A DNA stretch of 64,000 bases from Chitinophaga sp. sic0106 (lineage in GTDB: Bacteria; Bacteroidota; Bacteroidia; Chitinophagales; Chitinophagaceae). Below, piece after piece: positions 27,067-36,707 of this stretch. The stretch is taken from assembly GCF_019219075.1 (NCBI RefSeq), contig NZ_JAHUWJ010000002.1, positions 248,001 through 312,000 of the forward strand. The letters run 5' to 3'. The notes under the pieces are model-generated. The model saw only the letters and a program-made list of their open reading frames with translations. It had not been told where the DNA came from and did not search any database. The number at the start of each line of letters is the position of its first letter. The first letter of the stretch is position 1. The translations under genes and the position numbers were made by a program.

Positions 27067-28077
27067 ATGAGTGAGTTGTATCAGCAATATAATAAACAGG
27101 ATTTCCTGGACGATGACAGCTTTGTCCGCTTCGTACGCGGGGAACAAAGTGATGCCTGGGAGGAATATGTTCAGTCAGCACCGCCCAACCTGCGCGAGTT
27201 CCAGGCTGCAAGAGCGGAGTTGCAACTGCTCCTCACTGCCAAACGCATCCTGCCTTCCGCCACAGCGGAATCGGAAGTCTGGGAGTCCATCCGAACCAGT
27301 ATTGAACAGGTCACACACCAATCACATCTTCGGGTGGTACGCAAACGCTGGATGGTAGCGGCGGCCGCCGCTGCGGTGTTAGTAGTTGGCATTACTGCCT
27401 ATTTTCAGCTGGCTGATAAAAAGGTACATACCGAATATGGTAAACTGGCCAGCATCATGCTGCCAGACAGTTCGGAGGTATTGCTCAACGCGAACTCCAC
27501 CATCTCCTATAAAAAGAATTGGGAAAACGGACAGCCGCGTGAAATTTGGCTGAACGGAGAAGCATATTTTGAAGTGCGCCACCTGAAGCAGGACTCCCTG
27601 CCGGTAAGCCCTTCAGAGAGATTTATTGTGCACACGAAACACCTGGACGTAGAGGTACTGGGAACCGTGTTTAATGTGAAGGAAAGACGCGGCGTTACCG
27701 AAGTTGGATTACGCTCCGGCGCCGTGCAACTGAAATCCCATCAGGGCCAGCAGCTGTTATTACAACCGGGAGACGTAGCCCGCTTTACCGAAACCACCCA
27801 ACAGCTGCAACGTACAACAGAAGAGGTAAACACCGTCAGCGCCTGGAAAAATAAGCAGCTGATCATGAACAATATGACCGTACAACAGATAACACAGCTG
27901 TTGGAAGATACCTACGGTTATCAGTCAACGATTACAGATTCAACTATTTTAAATAAGAAGATTCAAGGTGATATTACCGTTAACAATGAAGATGATATCA
28001 TTTTCATTCTGTCCGGAATTTTAAAGATGAACATTGAAAAAAAAGATCACATGCTGATTTTCAAACAACGTAATTAG
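27067..28077 (+). CDS. FecR-family anti-sigma/sigma regulator
   Basis: 336 residues from the Met at 27067 (MSELYQQYN). An in-frame start 48 nt earlier adds a poor extension. Cytoplasmic sigma-binding part (1-95), one membrane helix (about 98-118, alanine-rich, after RKRWM), then the periplasmic FecR domain with YGKLASIMLPDSSEVLLN and LNGEAYFEV, and a C-terminal secretin-like segment (VQQITQLLEDTYGY) that meets the STN domain of the partner SusC. It holds the ECF sigma factor until the transporter reports substrate. No other gene lies between it and the ECF gene. Confidence 0.93.
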   Translation: MSELYQQYNKQDFLDDDSFVRFVRGEQSDAWEEYVQSAPPNLREFQAARAELQLLLTAKRILPSATAESEVWESIRTSIEQVTHQSHLRVVRKRWMVAAAAAAVLVVGITAYFQLADKKVHTEYGKLASIMLPDSSEVLLNANSTISYKKNWENGQPREIWLNGEAYFEVRHLKQDSLPVSPSERFIVHTKHLDVEVLGTVFNVKERRGVTEVGLRSGAVQLKSHQGQQLLLQPGDVARFTETTQQLQRTTEEVNTVSAWKNKQLIMNNMTVQQITQLLEDTYGYQSTITDSTILNKKIQGDITVNNEDDIIFILSGILKMNIEKKDHMLIFKQRN

Positions 28078-28116
28078 TCGGCTCAACCAAATCAGAACGC
28101 TAACCAACTTATTCTT

Positions 28117-31100
28117 ATGCAAAAAATTTCAATGAAATTTTGGCTGCTATTGCTATGCAGCTTTCTGACGGTGGCAACCTATGGCCAGTCAGTCAATGGT
28201 GGTAAAAAAATTCCGGTGGCATCGGCTTTGGAACAGATTACCAAACGTTACAGTACACATTTCGTGTTTGAAGCGGATTTGCTCAAAGGGCAGTCTACCA
28301 ATATTAATGTGACTGACCTGCCAAAGCTGCCGGTGGAAGAAGTGATGAAACGGGTGTTGTATCCAGCCAACCTACTGTTTGTGTATGTAAGTGACAATAC
28401 CTACATGATCATACAGCGACCTGCCGGTGCGGCAGCGCAGAAACTGGCTACGGGAGCGGGACAGCCGTCTCCGCAGGTTGCAGCGGCATTGTTAGAGGCT
28501 ACGGAGCTGCGGGGGTATGTATATGATTCCACCACCCGGGAAGCGCTGACAGGCGTAACTGTCAGGGCGGTAAACGGCAGCCAGGGGGTATTGACAGACA
28601 ATACCGGACGATTTGTACTACGTAATGTAAATATGGATCACAAGGAATTTGAAGTCGTGGTCAGCTTTGTAGGATATCATCCTAAAAAAATTGCACTCAA
28701 CGGACAGCCGGTGAACATTGCGCTGAGCCAGAACATCAATAACCTGGACGAAGTAAAAGTGGTGGAAGTGGGCTACGGCACTAAAAGAAAAGAAGCACTG
28801 ACGAATGCAGTGGGTACAGTGAACAATAAAACCATTACGCAGATGCCTACTCCTATGCTGAGTAATGCATTGATAGGCACCATACCGGGATTGTTTGGCA
28901 GGCAATCCGGCGGTTCCCCTGGCAGGGACGGATCGAGACTGCTGGTACGCAGTTCCTCTTTCTTAAATACTGCACTGATAGTAATAGATGGGGTGCCGTT
29001 GAATGATAATAACAGCACCGGAGGTTTTGCCGGGCAAGCCAGCATCAACGACCTGGACCCCGCAGATATTGAATCGGTTACGGTGCTGAAAGATGCAGCG
29101 TCCACTGCCATCTATGGATCACGCGGTGGTAACGGTGTTATTCTCATCACTACCAAAAGAGGGAAGAAAGGAAAAACAGCTTTTAATTTCACCGCTAACA
29201 GCACCTGGTCCCAGCCTACCCAGCAGCCTAAGTTTGTAGACAGCTATCAGCAGGCCTTGCTGGAAAATGAATTCTCCCTAAACTCCAACAGAGGCATTGT
29301 GTATTCAGATGAAACCCTGGATACCATCAGGCTCGGGCTTAATCCGGATAAATATGCCAATACCAACTGGAGAAAAGCAGCGCTGAAGGATTGGGCTAAA
29401 GGGCAAAATTATAACCTGAATGTTTCCGGGGGTACGGAAGGCGTTAAATACTATTTGGCCGGAGGCTATAATGCCCAGGGTTCTTTAGTGTCTGATAATG
29501 CGTTCAAACGTTATACCCTCATCTCCAATGTGGATGCAAAAGTAACGAGGAACCTGACAGTAGGCCTCGATATCCGCTTCGTTAATGAACAGCTGAATGA
29601 CCCTGCGGCCATTGGCTCCAATGGTATCCTCAATAATGTATACCTGGCATCACCGTTGCAGCCGGTTTATTTCAGTAATGGGCTGCCGGCAGCTAATTAT
29701 ACAGGCACTATCACTAATCCCGTTGTACAGGAATCCAGCTCCGGCTACTATCGCAAAACGGGTAATTATTTCAACGGTAAGCTGCGCCTGGATTATAACA
29801 TCCCGTTTGTAAAAGGTCTGACTGCGCATGCCATGGCTTCATTTGACCGGAATAATTACGGAGATAAAACTTTTAATACGCCCTATAAACTGTACCGGCA
29901 AAATGCCAATGGACAGTATATTCCCGTATCAGGGGTAGATAATAAAGGTGCAGATCTTAAACCGAACATCAACGAAAGCCTGTACCGCGCTAACTTTACC
30001 AATACCGAATTTGGATTTAACTACGACCGTTCCTTTGGCTTACACCGTGTAACGGGTATGTTGTTGTATACCACGAATGAATCTAATTCCAGTACACTCA
30101 GTGCTGCCAGGTCCAATATATTTTCTTCCAGTATCGACCAGATCTTTGCCGGCGATGCCAGCACCAACTCTACCAATAACGGTACTGCTACTGAGTTTGG
30201 AAGGGTAGGATATGTAGGCCGTGTAGGATATTCCTTTAATGGTAAGTATTATGTGGATGCGAGCTTCCGTTCAGAAGCATCTGTGAACTATCCGCCGGGC
30301 CATCGCTGGGGAACCTTCCCATCGGTATCTGCCAGCTGGCGTATGTCAGAAGAGCACTTTATTAAAGATAATGTTTCCTGGATTGATGAGCTGAAAATCC
30401 GCGCTTCCTATGGGATGGCAGGTGATGAAACCGGCTCTGGATATAGCTCCTATCTTTACAACTTCAGCGTTGGTCAGAACTCAGGACCAAGTTCTACCAC
30501 CGGGAAAAACGGGTACGTGTTCGGTGGCAACTATGTGCCATCCGTATACCCGGGCAACAACGCACCTAATCTCGATATTACCTGGGGTACAATCAAAGCT
30601 GCCAACGTAGGCTTAAATATCAGTTTGTTTAAAGGCTTACTGGGCGCCGAGTTTGATGTGTATCGTAAGAATAACACCAATATTCTCATCTCTGTGTCTG
30701 ATAATGTTCCACTCACTTTCGGAGCCAACACGCCCAGGGTAAACAGGGGAAGCAATCATACCAGTGGCTTCGAGCTATCGCTTACGCATAACAATCGAAT
30801 CTCCAAAGATTTTAGCTATTACGTACGTGGCAATATCTCCCATACCAAAACAATTACTGATTTCTCCGGTGAGCAGAGCGGCTTGCCAGCCTGGGACACC
30901 CGACAGGTAAATGGTTGGGGCGCCAATATCACACGTGTATATAAATCATTAGGATTATTCCAGACGCGTGAAGAAATAAATGCATGGGCGGTACAGGATG
31001 GAAGAAATAATACCACCATCAACCCGGGCGATATAAAATATGCAGACCTGAACGGGGATCATATCATTGACCAACAGGATGTGATGGTGAAGGATAATAT

Positions 31101-31548
31101 CAGTATGCCTTTACTGAACTATGGATTTTCAGTGGGGGGCACCTGGAAACAGTTGTCACTCGACCTTACCTTTCAGGGGATAGGTGATTACACAAATATC
31201 TACCTGTATAAAACATGGTCCAACTACGACTCCCGCCAGCTGGACAGATGGACGCCGGAAAATACGGATGCTACCTGGCCTAAGCTGGGATCGGTAGCCA
31301 GTGATACCCGTGTGTCAGATTATTATGGATTAAATAGCAATTACCTGCGATTACGTAATTTGCGATTGGCCTACTCGCTTGCACCGCAATGGTTGAAAAG
31401 AGCAGGATTTAATAACGTGGTGATCAATTTGCAGGGAGGTAACCTGCTGGTATTCTCCCGCGTGAAATTCACTGATCCTGAAAATGATAACCTCACGCCT
31501 TACGGCCCGCAGAAAACACTCAGTGCAGGCGTAAACGTTAGCTTCTGA
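28117..31548 (+). CDS. SusC/RagA-family transporter with STN signalling domain
   Basis: 1143 residues. Signal peptide (to about 24), STN domain (about 30-100, VASALEQITKRYSTHFVF), carboxypeptidase-D regulatory-like domain (about 130-215), plug with TALIVIDGVPLND and TAIYGSRGGNGVI, then the barrel ending in VNVSF. The STN domain lets it signal import through the FecR protein encoded upstream to the ECF sigma factor. The pair with SusD probably imports peptides, because a DPP-IV-like peptidase and a TlpA protein follow (inference). The gene starts 39 nt after the fecR stop. Confidence 0.95.
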   Translation: MQKISMKFWLLLLCSFLTVATYGQSVNGGKKIPVASALEQITKRYSTHFVFEADLLKGQSTNINVTDLPKLPVEEVMKRVLYPANLLFVYVSDNTYMIIQRPAGAAAQKLATGAGQPSPQVAAALLEATELRGYVYDSTTREALTGVTVRAVNGSQGVLTDNTGRFVLRNVNMDHKEFEVVVSFVGYHPKKIALNGQPVNIALSQNINNLDEVKVVEVGYGTKRKEALTNAVGTVNNKTITQMPTPMLSNALIGTIPGLFGRQSGGSPGRDGSRLLVRSSSFLNTALIVIDGVPLNDNNSTGGFAGQASINDLDPADIESVTVLKDAASTAIYGSRGGNGVILITTKRGKKGKTAFNFTANSTWSQPTQQPKFVDSYQQALLENEFSLNSNRGIVYSDETLDTIRLGLNPDKYANTNWRKAALKDWAKGQNYNLNVSGGTEGVKYYLAGGYNAQGSLVSDNAFKRYTLISNVDAKVTRNLTVGLDIRFVNEQLNDPAAIGSNGILNNVYLASPLQPVYFSNGLPAANYTGTITNPVVQESSSGYYRKTGNYFNGKLRLDYNIPFVKGLTAHAMASFDRNNYGDKTFNTPYKLYRQNANGQYIPVSGVDNKGADLKPNINESLYRANFTNTEFGFNYDRSFGLHRVTGMLLYTTNESNSSTLSAARSNIFSSSIDQIFAGDASTNSTNNGTATEFGRVGYVGRVGYSFNGKYYVDASFRSEASVNYPPGHRWGTFPSVSASWRMSEEHFIKDNVSWIDELKIRASYGMAGDETGSGYSSYLYNFSVGQNSGPSSTTGKNGYVFGGNYVPSVYPGNNAPNLDITWGTIKAANVGLNISLFKGLLGAEFDVYRKNNTNILISVSDNVPLTFGANTPRVNRGSNHTSGFELSLTHNNRISKDFSYYVRGNISHTKTITDFSGEQSGLPAWDTRQVNGWGANITRVYKSLGLFQTREEINAWAVQDGRNNTTINPGDIKYADLNGDHIIDQQDVMVKDNISMPLLNYGFSVGGTWKQLSLDLTFQGIGDYTNIYLYKTWSNYDSRQLDRWTPENTDATWPKLGSVASDTRVSDYYGLNSNYLRLRNLRLAYSLAPQWLKRAGFNNVVINLQGGNLLVFSRVKFTDPENDNLTPYGPQKTLSAGVNVSF

Positions 31549-31574
31549 TTTCTTAATCCATTAACCTGAATGTC

Positions 31575-33239
31575 ATGAAAAAAAATATAATATTCGGTCT
31601 GTTGGCTGGTGGCCTGGTTTGCTTTGCTTCCTGCACAAAAGATATTCTTGATAAAAAACCACAGGATAGTATCAACGAAATCACCGTGTGGAATGATATA
31701 GGATTGGTAGGTAATTATGTGAACTATTTTTATTCGACACTGCAAAGTGGTTATACCCGTGGGTACTACCTGTCAGCCGCTACTGATGATGGTATGAACG
31801 GCCTGGCAAACGATATATTTTTTATCAAACCTCTTACCATGGATGCCAGTTGGAATGCCACCAACGCGCCGTTCAATGGTTACTATACCAGCACGTATCA
31901 AAATATCCGTAAGGCAAATGATTTCCTGGCGCACATTGATGGAGTGAAAGGTGATTCTGTCCTCAAAAGGCAAATGAAGGCAGAAATCCGATTTTTCCGT
32001 GCATATTACTACACGGAATTATTGAACTTTTTTGGAGATGATCCAATCAAAGCTTCCGGCGCTGCGGCGCCATCAGGGCTTGTAGATGGGTATGAGGATG
32101 CACTTGGCGTAGTGCTGATAGAAAAAGCACAACAATATGGTACGGATACACTCAACATTCCCCGCAGCACCCGCAGGGAAACTGTGAATTACATCACAGG
32201 AGAACTGGACGAGGTGGCAACCGCACTAGGCTCGCTTCCTGCCAGCTTCACCAGCCCTTCCGGCCGCCTTACCAAAGGTGCAGCTATGGCGCTCAAAGCG
32301 CGTGTACTCCTGTATGCAGGGCGGTTTCAGGCTGCAGCAGCTGCTGCCAAGGCAGTGATGGATTTGGGAACCTACAGTTTGTATCCTGATTATAAAACGT
32401 TGTTTACAGTAAAAAACAACGCAGAATGTATCCTCTCTGTGCAGCATAATAATATGGCTAAGGAGAGAGGGCATACTTACGACCGGGATATGGCCGTAGG
32501 TTCTATGAGTGGTTTTTCCAGGAGCAATCCCACCCAGAACCTCATTAATGATTATGAGATGACGGATGGGAAATTACCGCTGGGGTCAGACCTTTACAAT
32601 CCTGCCACTCCTTATGCTAACAGGGACGCCAGGTTTTACGCCAGTGTAGCCTATGATGGCGCTAACTACAGAGGATCTGTTTTGCAAACCTATGCTAACG
32701 GTTTCGATCAAACGAATGCGGGGTTATACGAAACACAAACTACCTACCTGGTGCGTAAAGCCTGCAACGAATCCTTCAACTTCCTCGGCGATGCTACCTA
32801 CGGCAGCGATCAGAACTGGCAATATCTCCGCTATGCGGAAATACTGCTGAACTATGCCGAAGCACAAAACGAGGCAACAGGCCCGGATGCTACCGTGTAC
32901 AATGCCGTTAATGCCATCCGCACACGTGCTAAACAGCCTGCACTGCCGGAAGGTCTTAACCAGGATCAGATGCGCCAGCGCATCCGCCACGAAAGGAGAA
33001 TCGAATTCGCATTCGAAGATCAGCGCTTCTGGGATGTGCGCCGCTGGCATATTGCAGACAAAGATGACTTTAAAAAGATTTACGGCGCCAGCATCAAACT
33101 TTCCGGTGCCACTAAAGTATACGGTAGCCCCGTGCTGCTGGAAAGCCGGTTCTTTGAGCTGAAAAACTATTGCATGCCTATCCCGAATGCGGAGTTGCAG
33201 GCAAATTCAAAAATGATCCAAAACACTTACTGGAAATAA
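31575..33239 (+). CDS. SusD/RagB-family lipoprotein
   Basis: 554 residues with lipobox FASC (Cys20), followed by the SusD helical fold: early LDKKPQDSI, FFRAYYYTELLNFFGD, LRYAEILLNYAEAQNEA and RRIEFAFEDQRFWDVRRW. It is the substrate-binding lid of the transporter encoded 26 nt upstream. The C-terminus (CMPIPNAELQAN) is typical. Ligand unknown; RagB-type proteins in peptidase clusters bind oligopeptides. Confidence 0.95.
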   Translation: MKKNIIFGLLAGGLVCFASCTKDILDKKPQDSINEITVWNDIGLVGNYVNYFYSTLQSGYTRGYYLSAATDDGMNGLANDIFFIKPLTMDASWNATNAPFNGYYTSTYQNIRKANDFLAHIDGVKGDSVLKRQMKAEIRFFRAYYYTELLNFFGDDPIKASGAAAPSGLVDGYEDALGVVLIEKAQQYGTDTLNIPRSTRRETVNYITGELDEVATALGSLPASFTSPSGRLTKGAAMALKARVLLYAGRFQAAAAAAKAVMDLGTYSLYPDYKTLFTVKNNAECILSVQHNNMAKERGHTYDRDMAVGSMSGFSRSNPTQNLINDYEMTDGKLPLGSDLYNPATPYANRDARFYASVAYDGANYRGSVLQTYANGFDQTNAGLYETQTTYLVRKACNESFNFLGDATYGSDQNWQYLRYAEILLNYAEAQNEATGPDATVYNAVNAIRTRAKQPALPEGLNQDQMRQRIRHERRIEFAFEDQRFWDVRRWHIADKDDFKKIYGASIKLSGATKVYGSPVLLESRFFELKNYCMPIPNAELQANSKMIQNTYWK

Positions 33240-33250
33240 AGTCAATTTAG

Positions 33251-35353
33251 ATGCAAATACTCAGGAACGGCTTCATGGCCGCAGGGATGTTGATTTCCGT
33301 CAGCACCATGGCACAGCAGAGAGATCACGATTATGTACGACCGCTGCCGACACTGGTAGAATGGACCGATAACCAGCATTTCATTCTCTCCCAGACAAAT
33401 GAAAAATACCGTACCACCTATTTGAAAGTAGATGCTGCAACGGGAAAGGAAACTATTGATTCCACCTACCGTCCTAGGCCTAAACCGGTACAGAAAAAAC
33501 TCGTGGTGCGCGACAATGACATCTTCCTGCAACACGGTAATAACAGGAAACAGTTAACACATGACAGCATTCCGGAGGCAACGCCGGTGTTTTCACCAGA
33601 CAGCAGCCGCATCGCTTTTACCCGGCAGCACGACCTATATACCCTGGAACTTTCAACCGGTAAGGAAACCAGGCTTACCTTCGATGGGACCGCCACACTC
33701 ATGAACGGTATGTCTTCCTGGGTGTACATGGAAGAAATACTAGGCCGCCAGTACGAAGGCCAGGCATTCTGGTGGAGCCCCGATAGCAAGTCCATCGCCT
33801 ATTTTCAGACTGACGACAGTAAAGTACCTGAATACACTATAACTGATGCTGGAACAGGCTACCATGGTTATGTGGAAAAGCAACGTTACCCGCAGCCTGG
33901 GGATGCCAATCCATCTGTAAAAATTGGCATCATATCAGCTACCGGCGGTAATACTACCTGGGCAGATTTTAACCCTGCCGTGGATCAATACTTCGGTACG
34001 CCGGTATGGAGCCCGGATAATAAATCCCTGCTGGTGCAGTGGGTGAATCGCGATCAGAATCATTACCAGCTGCAGGCCGTAAACCCATCTAATGGCAGCA
34101 AAGTACTGCTCTATGATGAAACACAACCTACCTGGATTAGTTTGGATGAAGAAGATCGCATCACGTTTGTAAACGGTGGGAAGCAATTTATTTTTGTTTC
34201 TGATAAGTCAGGACACCGGCACCTGTACCTGCACAATGCAGATGGTACCTTGAAAAACCAGCTCACCAGCGGCAACTTTGAAGTTAACGATATCCAGTAC
34301 ATTGATGAGCAAAAGAAAGTTATCTACCTCAGCTGTAATAAAGACGGATTAAACCGGCAGGACTTGTACCGGGTGGATTTCAATGGTAAAAATTTCCAGC
34401 GCCTCACTTTTGGGCCATATAACCATGAGGTGAAATTTTCGCCGGATGCAAAATATTTTACCACCAAATACAGCAATACCGCCACTCCTGACCGACTTGC
34501 CCTTGTTACTACTACTGGTAAAATAGTAAAGGAACTGGCAGATAGTAAAGGACCGGCTTTCAATGAGGAAGTAGCGGCAAGACGACGTACCGTGTACGTG
34601 AAAAGTGAAGATGGTAAATTCGAACTGCCTATCAATTATTCATTGCCCCGGAATTTTACCCCCGGTAAAAAGTATCCATTGATACTTGTAATATATGGAG
34701 GGCCCGGCTCCTCCAATGTATACGACAGATTTGTAAACCCAAAGTTTACCAGTGGGGAAGAAATAATTCATGCCAGTATTGATCACCGGGGCTGCGGGGA
34801 GTTTGGTAAAGCAGGACAAAATTATATGTACCGTAACCTGGGTTACCAGGCCTTGCAAGACTATATACATGGTCTAAAATGGCTTATTGCCAATGTACCT
34901 GTGGATACCGAAAAAGTTTGTATCAGTGGATATAGCTTCGGTGGTTATATGACCTGCTATGCGCTTACCTACGGTGCGGATTATTTCAAATACGGCATTG
35001 CCGGCGGCAGTGTGGTGGATTGGCGTATGTACGACAGCCATTACACCGAGCGTTACATGGATACGCCTGCTGATAATCCGGAAGGTTACGAAAAATCATC
35101 CGTACTAACGTATACGCATAAACTGAAGGGTAGACTATTGCTGATGCATGGAGTAAAAGATGATAACGTTCATATTAATAATACCCTCTCACTGGTAGAT
35201 AAACTGGAACGTGATAATAACCAACACTTTGAGCTGATGGTGTACCCTGGCAACAGGCACGGTGTGATATCTGAAAAACTTTCCCATTACAATGAGGTAA
35301 TGAACCTTTTTCAAAAAAAATACCTTTTAAACCTGACTGATGATAAAAAATAA
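33251..35353 (+). CDS. Dipeptidyl peptidase IV-like serine peptidase, S9 family
   Basis: 700 residues, close to the bacterial DPP-IV length. The N-terminal beta-propeller carries WVYMEEILGRQ, equivalent to the double-glutamate motif that holds the substrate amino terminus. The C-terminal alpha/beta hydrolase domain has GYSFGG (Ser562), DDNVH (Asp637) and NRHGV (His670) as the likely catalytic triad. It removes N-terminal dipeptides, often X-Pro, from peptides in the periplasm. A signal sequence covers about 1-23. The gene follows susD by 11 nt and overlaps the next gene by 14 nt, so both belong to the peptide acquisition operon. Confidence 0.95.
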   Translation: MQILRNGFMAAGMLISVSTMAQQRDHDYVRPLPTLVEWTDNQHFILSQTNEKYRTTYLKVDAATGKETIDSTYRPRPKPVQKKLVVRDNDIFLQHGNNRKQLTHDSIPEATPVFSPDSSRIAFTRQHDLYTLELSTGKETRLTFDGTATLMNGMSSWVYMEEILGRQYEGQAFWWSPDSKSIAYFQTDDSKVPEYTITDAGTGYHGYVEKQRYPQPGDANPSVKIGIISATGGNTTWADFNPAVDQYFGTPVWSPDNKSLLVQWVNRDQNHYQLQAVNPSNGSKVLLYDETQPTWISLDEEDRITFVNGGKQFIFVSDKSGHRHLYLHNADGTLKNQLTSGNFEVNDIQYIDEQKKVIYLSCNKDGLNRQDLYRVDFNGKNFQRLTFGPYNHEVKFSPDAKYFTTKYSNTATPDRLALVTTTGKIVKELADSKGPAFNEEVAARRRTVYVKSEDGKFELPINYSLPRNFTPGKKYPLILVIYGGPGSSNVYDRFVNPKFTSGEEIIHASIDHRGCGEFGKAGQNYMYRNLGYQALQDYIHGLKWLIANVPVDTEKVCISGYSFGGYMTCYALTYGADYFKYGIAGGSVVDWRMYDSHYTERYMDTPADNPEGYEKSSVLTYTHKLKGRLLLMHGVKDDNVHINNTLSLVDKLERDNNQHFELMVYPGNRHGVISEKLSHYNEVMNLFQKKYLLNLTDDKK

Positions 35354-36506
35354 ATCTATCCGGTGGGCCGCATCCGCCCTGCTGGCAGCTGCCAATATCC
35401 TGCCTGCACACGCACAGCAACAGCCTGGTATTATTAAAGGTACCGCTCCGGCTGCACTTAACGGCGTTACTATCTACCTAATCAGGGATGATGGCAACTT
35501 ACGCTCATCGTTACTGGATTCTGCGGTTATTAAAAATGGGAAATTTGAGCTGAAAGATACCACGCATCAGCCTTTTTCCGGGATGATTTCAGCTGTGTTG
35601 CGCAAACCTGGTCAAAATGTGTTACCTGGCTATCGTCGTATTTTCGTAAAACCCGGGGACGTAACAGTGATTACTCAACCGGAAATGAAAAGTGATAAAA
35701 ATAGTATGGAAGGAGCGGTGGTTACCGGTTCCGCCTATACGAAACAACAGGATGAATTGCTGGCCATCCTGGCACCTTCTGAAAAATTGTTGGATGAACT
35801 CAGGAAAGTAAATCGTGGATTGACCGCCAAAGACACTGCCGCAGTAGTTGCCAACAGCAAGCGGATAATGGCTGCAATAGGTGTGCAGGATAGTATTAAG
35901 CGTGCCTACATTAAAGCACATCCGGAGTACTACGTAAGTTTGTTTACGTTTAGCAGGATGATAGGAAACAGGGCGAAAGATATAGGGCAGGCAAAAGCTG
36001 ATTTCAACACGTTTACACCTGCACTGAAAAAATCACAATTGGGTCAACAAATTACCGCCGTAATAGAAAGCTCTGCACGTATTAATGTTGGTCAGCCCGC
36101 ACCTGGCTTTGCTGCGCCTGATAAAGACGGGAAACAACTATCCCTCGCGAGCTTTAAAGGCAAGTATGTACTGCTTGATTTCTGGGCCAGCTGGTGCGGA
36201 CCATGCCGTCACGAAAATCCAACGGTGCTAAAGGCATATAACCGTTTTAAGGATAAGAATTTTGATATACTCGCCGTGTCACTCGACCGGCCCGATGGTA
36301 AGGCAGCCTGGTTGAAAGCTATCAACGATGACGGATTAATCTGGCACCATATTGCCGAATTGCAGGGCTTCAATGGCAGCATTCCTAAGATGTATATGGT
36401 AAACGGCATTCCTACTAATTACCTGATTGATCCTAACGGGAAAATAATAGCCATGAACCTCAGAGGGGAAGAACTGGAGAAGGCACTGGAGAAATTCGTG
36501 AAATAA
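35340..36506 (+). CDS. TlpA-like thioredoxin-fold protein with N-terminal DUF4369-type domain
   Basis: 388 residues. Signal peptide (to about 25, HAQQQ), an N-terminal beta-sandwich of DUF4369 type (about 28-120), a helical linker, then an AhpC/TSA-TlpA thioredoxin domain (about 250-388) with WASWCGPC (active cysteines 286 and 289) and the cis-proline region GIPTNYLID. Such proteins in Bacteroidota keep periplasmic disulfides reduced and are often encoded with SusCD-peptidase clusters. Its exact partner is unknown. Its start lies inside the end of the DPP-IV gene; a strong terminator follows. Confidence 0.9.
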   Translation: MIKNKSIRWAASALLAAANILPAHAQQQPGIIKGTAPAALNGVTIYLIRDDGNLRSSLLDSAVIKNGKFELKDTTHQPFSGMISAVLRKPGQNVLPGYRRIFVKPGDVTVITQPEMKSDKNSMEGAVVTGSAYTKQQDELLAILAPSEKLLDELRKVNRGLTAKDTAAVVANSKRIMAAIGVQDSIKRAYIKAHPEYYVSLFTFSRMIGNRAKDIGQAKADFNTFTPALKKSQLGQQITAVIESSARINVGQPAPGFAAPDKDGKQLSLASFKGKYVLLDFWASWCGPCRHENPTVLKAYNRFKDKNFDILAVSLDRPDGKAAWLKAINDDGLIWHHIAELQGFNGSIPKMYMVNGIPTNYLIDPNGKIIAMNLRGEELEKALEKFVK

Positions 36507-36532
36507 TTATACCAACCAACCATTCCTTTACG

Positions 36533-36565
36533 AACCGTGACACAATGATGTGTCACGGTTTTTTT
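36533..36565 (+). terminator. Rho-independent terminator of the peptide operon
   Basis: A perfect 11-bp stem AACCGTGACAC/GTGTCACGGTT with a 6-nt loop and a seven-T tail, 27 nt after the TlpA gene. A second, bulged hairpin (GTAGCCA/TGGCTAC enclosing GAGGGA/TCCCTC) lies at 36593-36627. Confidence 0.9.
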
Positions 36566-36707
36566 ATGCCAGGTATGTGATATAGCGCGTGAGTAGCCAG
36601 AGAGGGATTATTTCCCTCATTGGCTACACGATTTGGCAGTAATTTCCTATTTTACATACAGTGAACAATTGAAATCTCTGCTAAAACAGCGGAATAACTA
36701 CCTCTAC

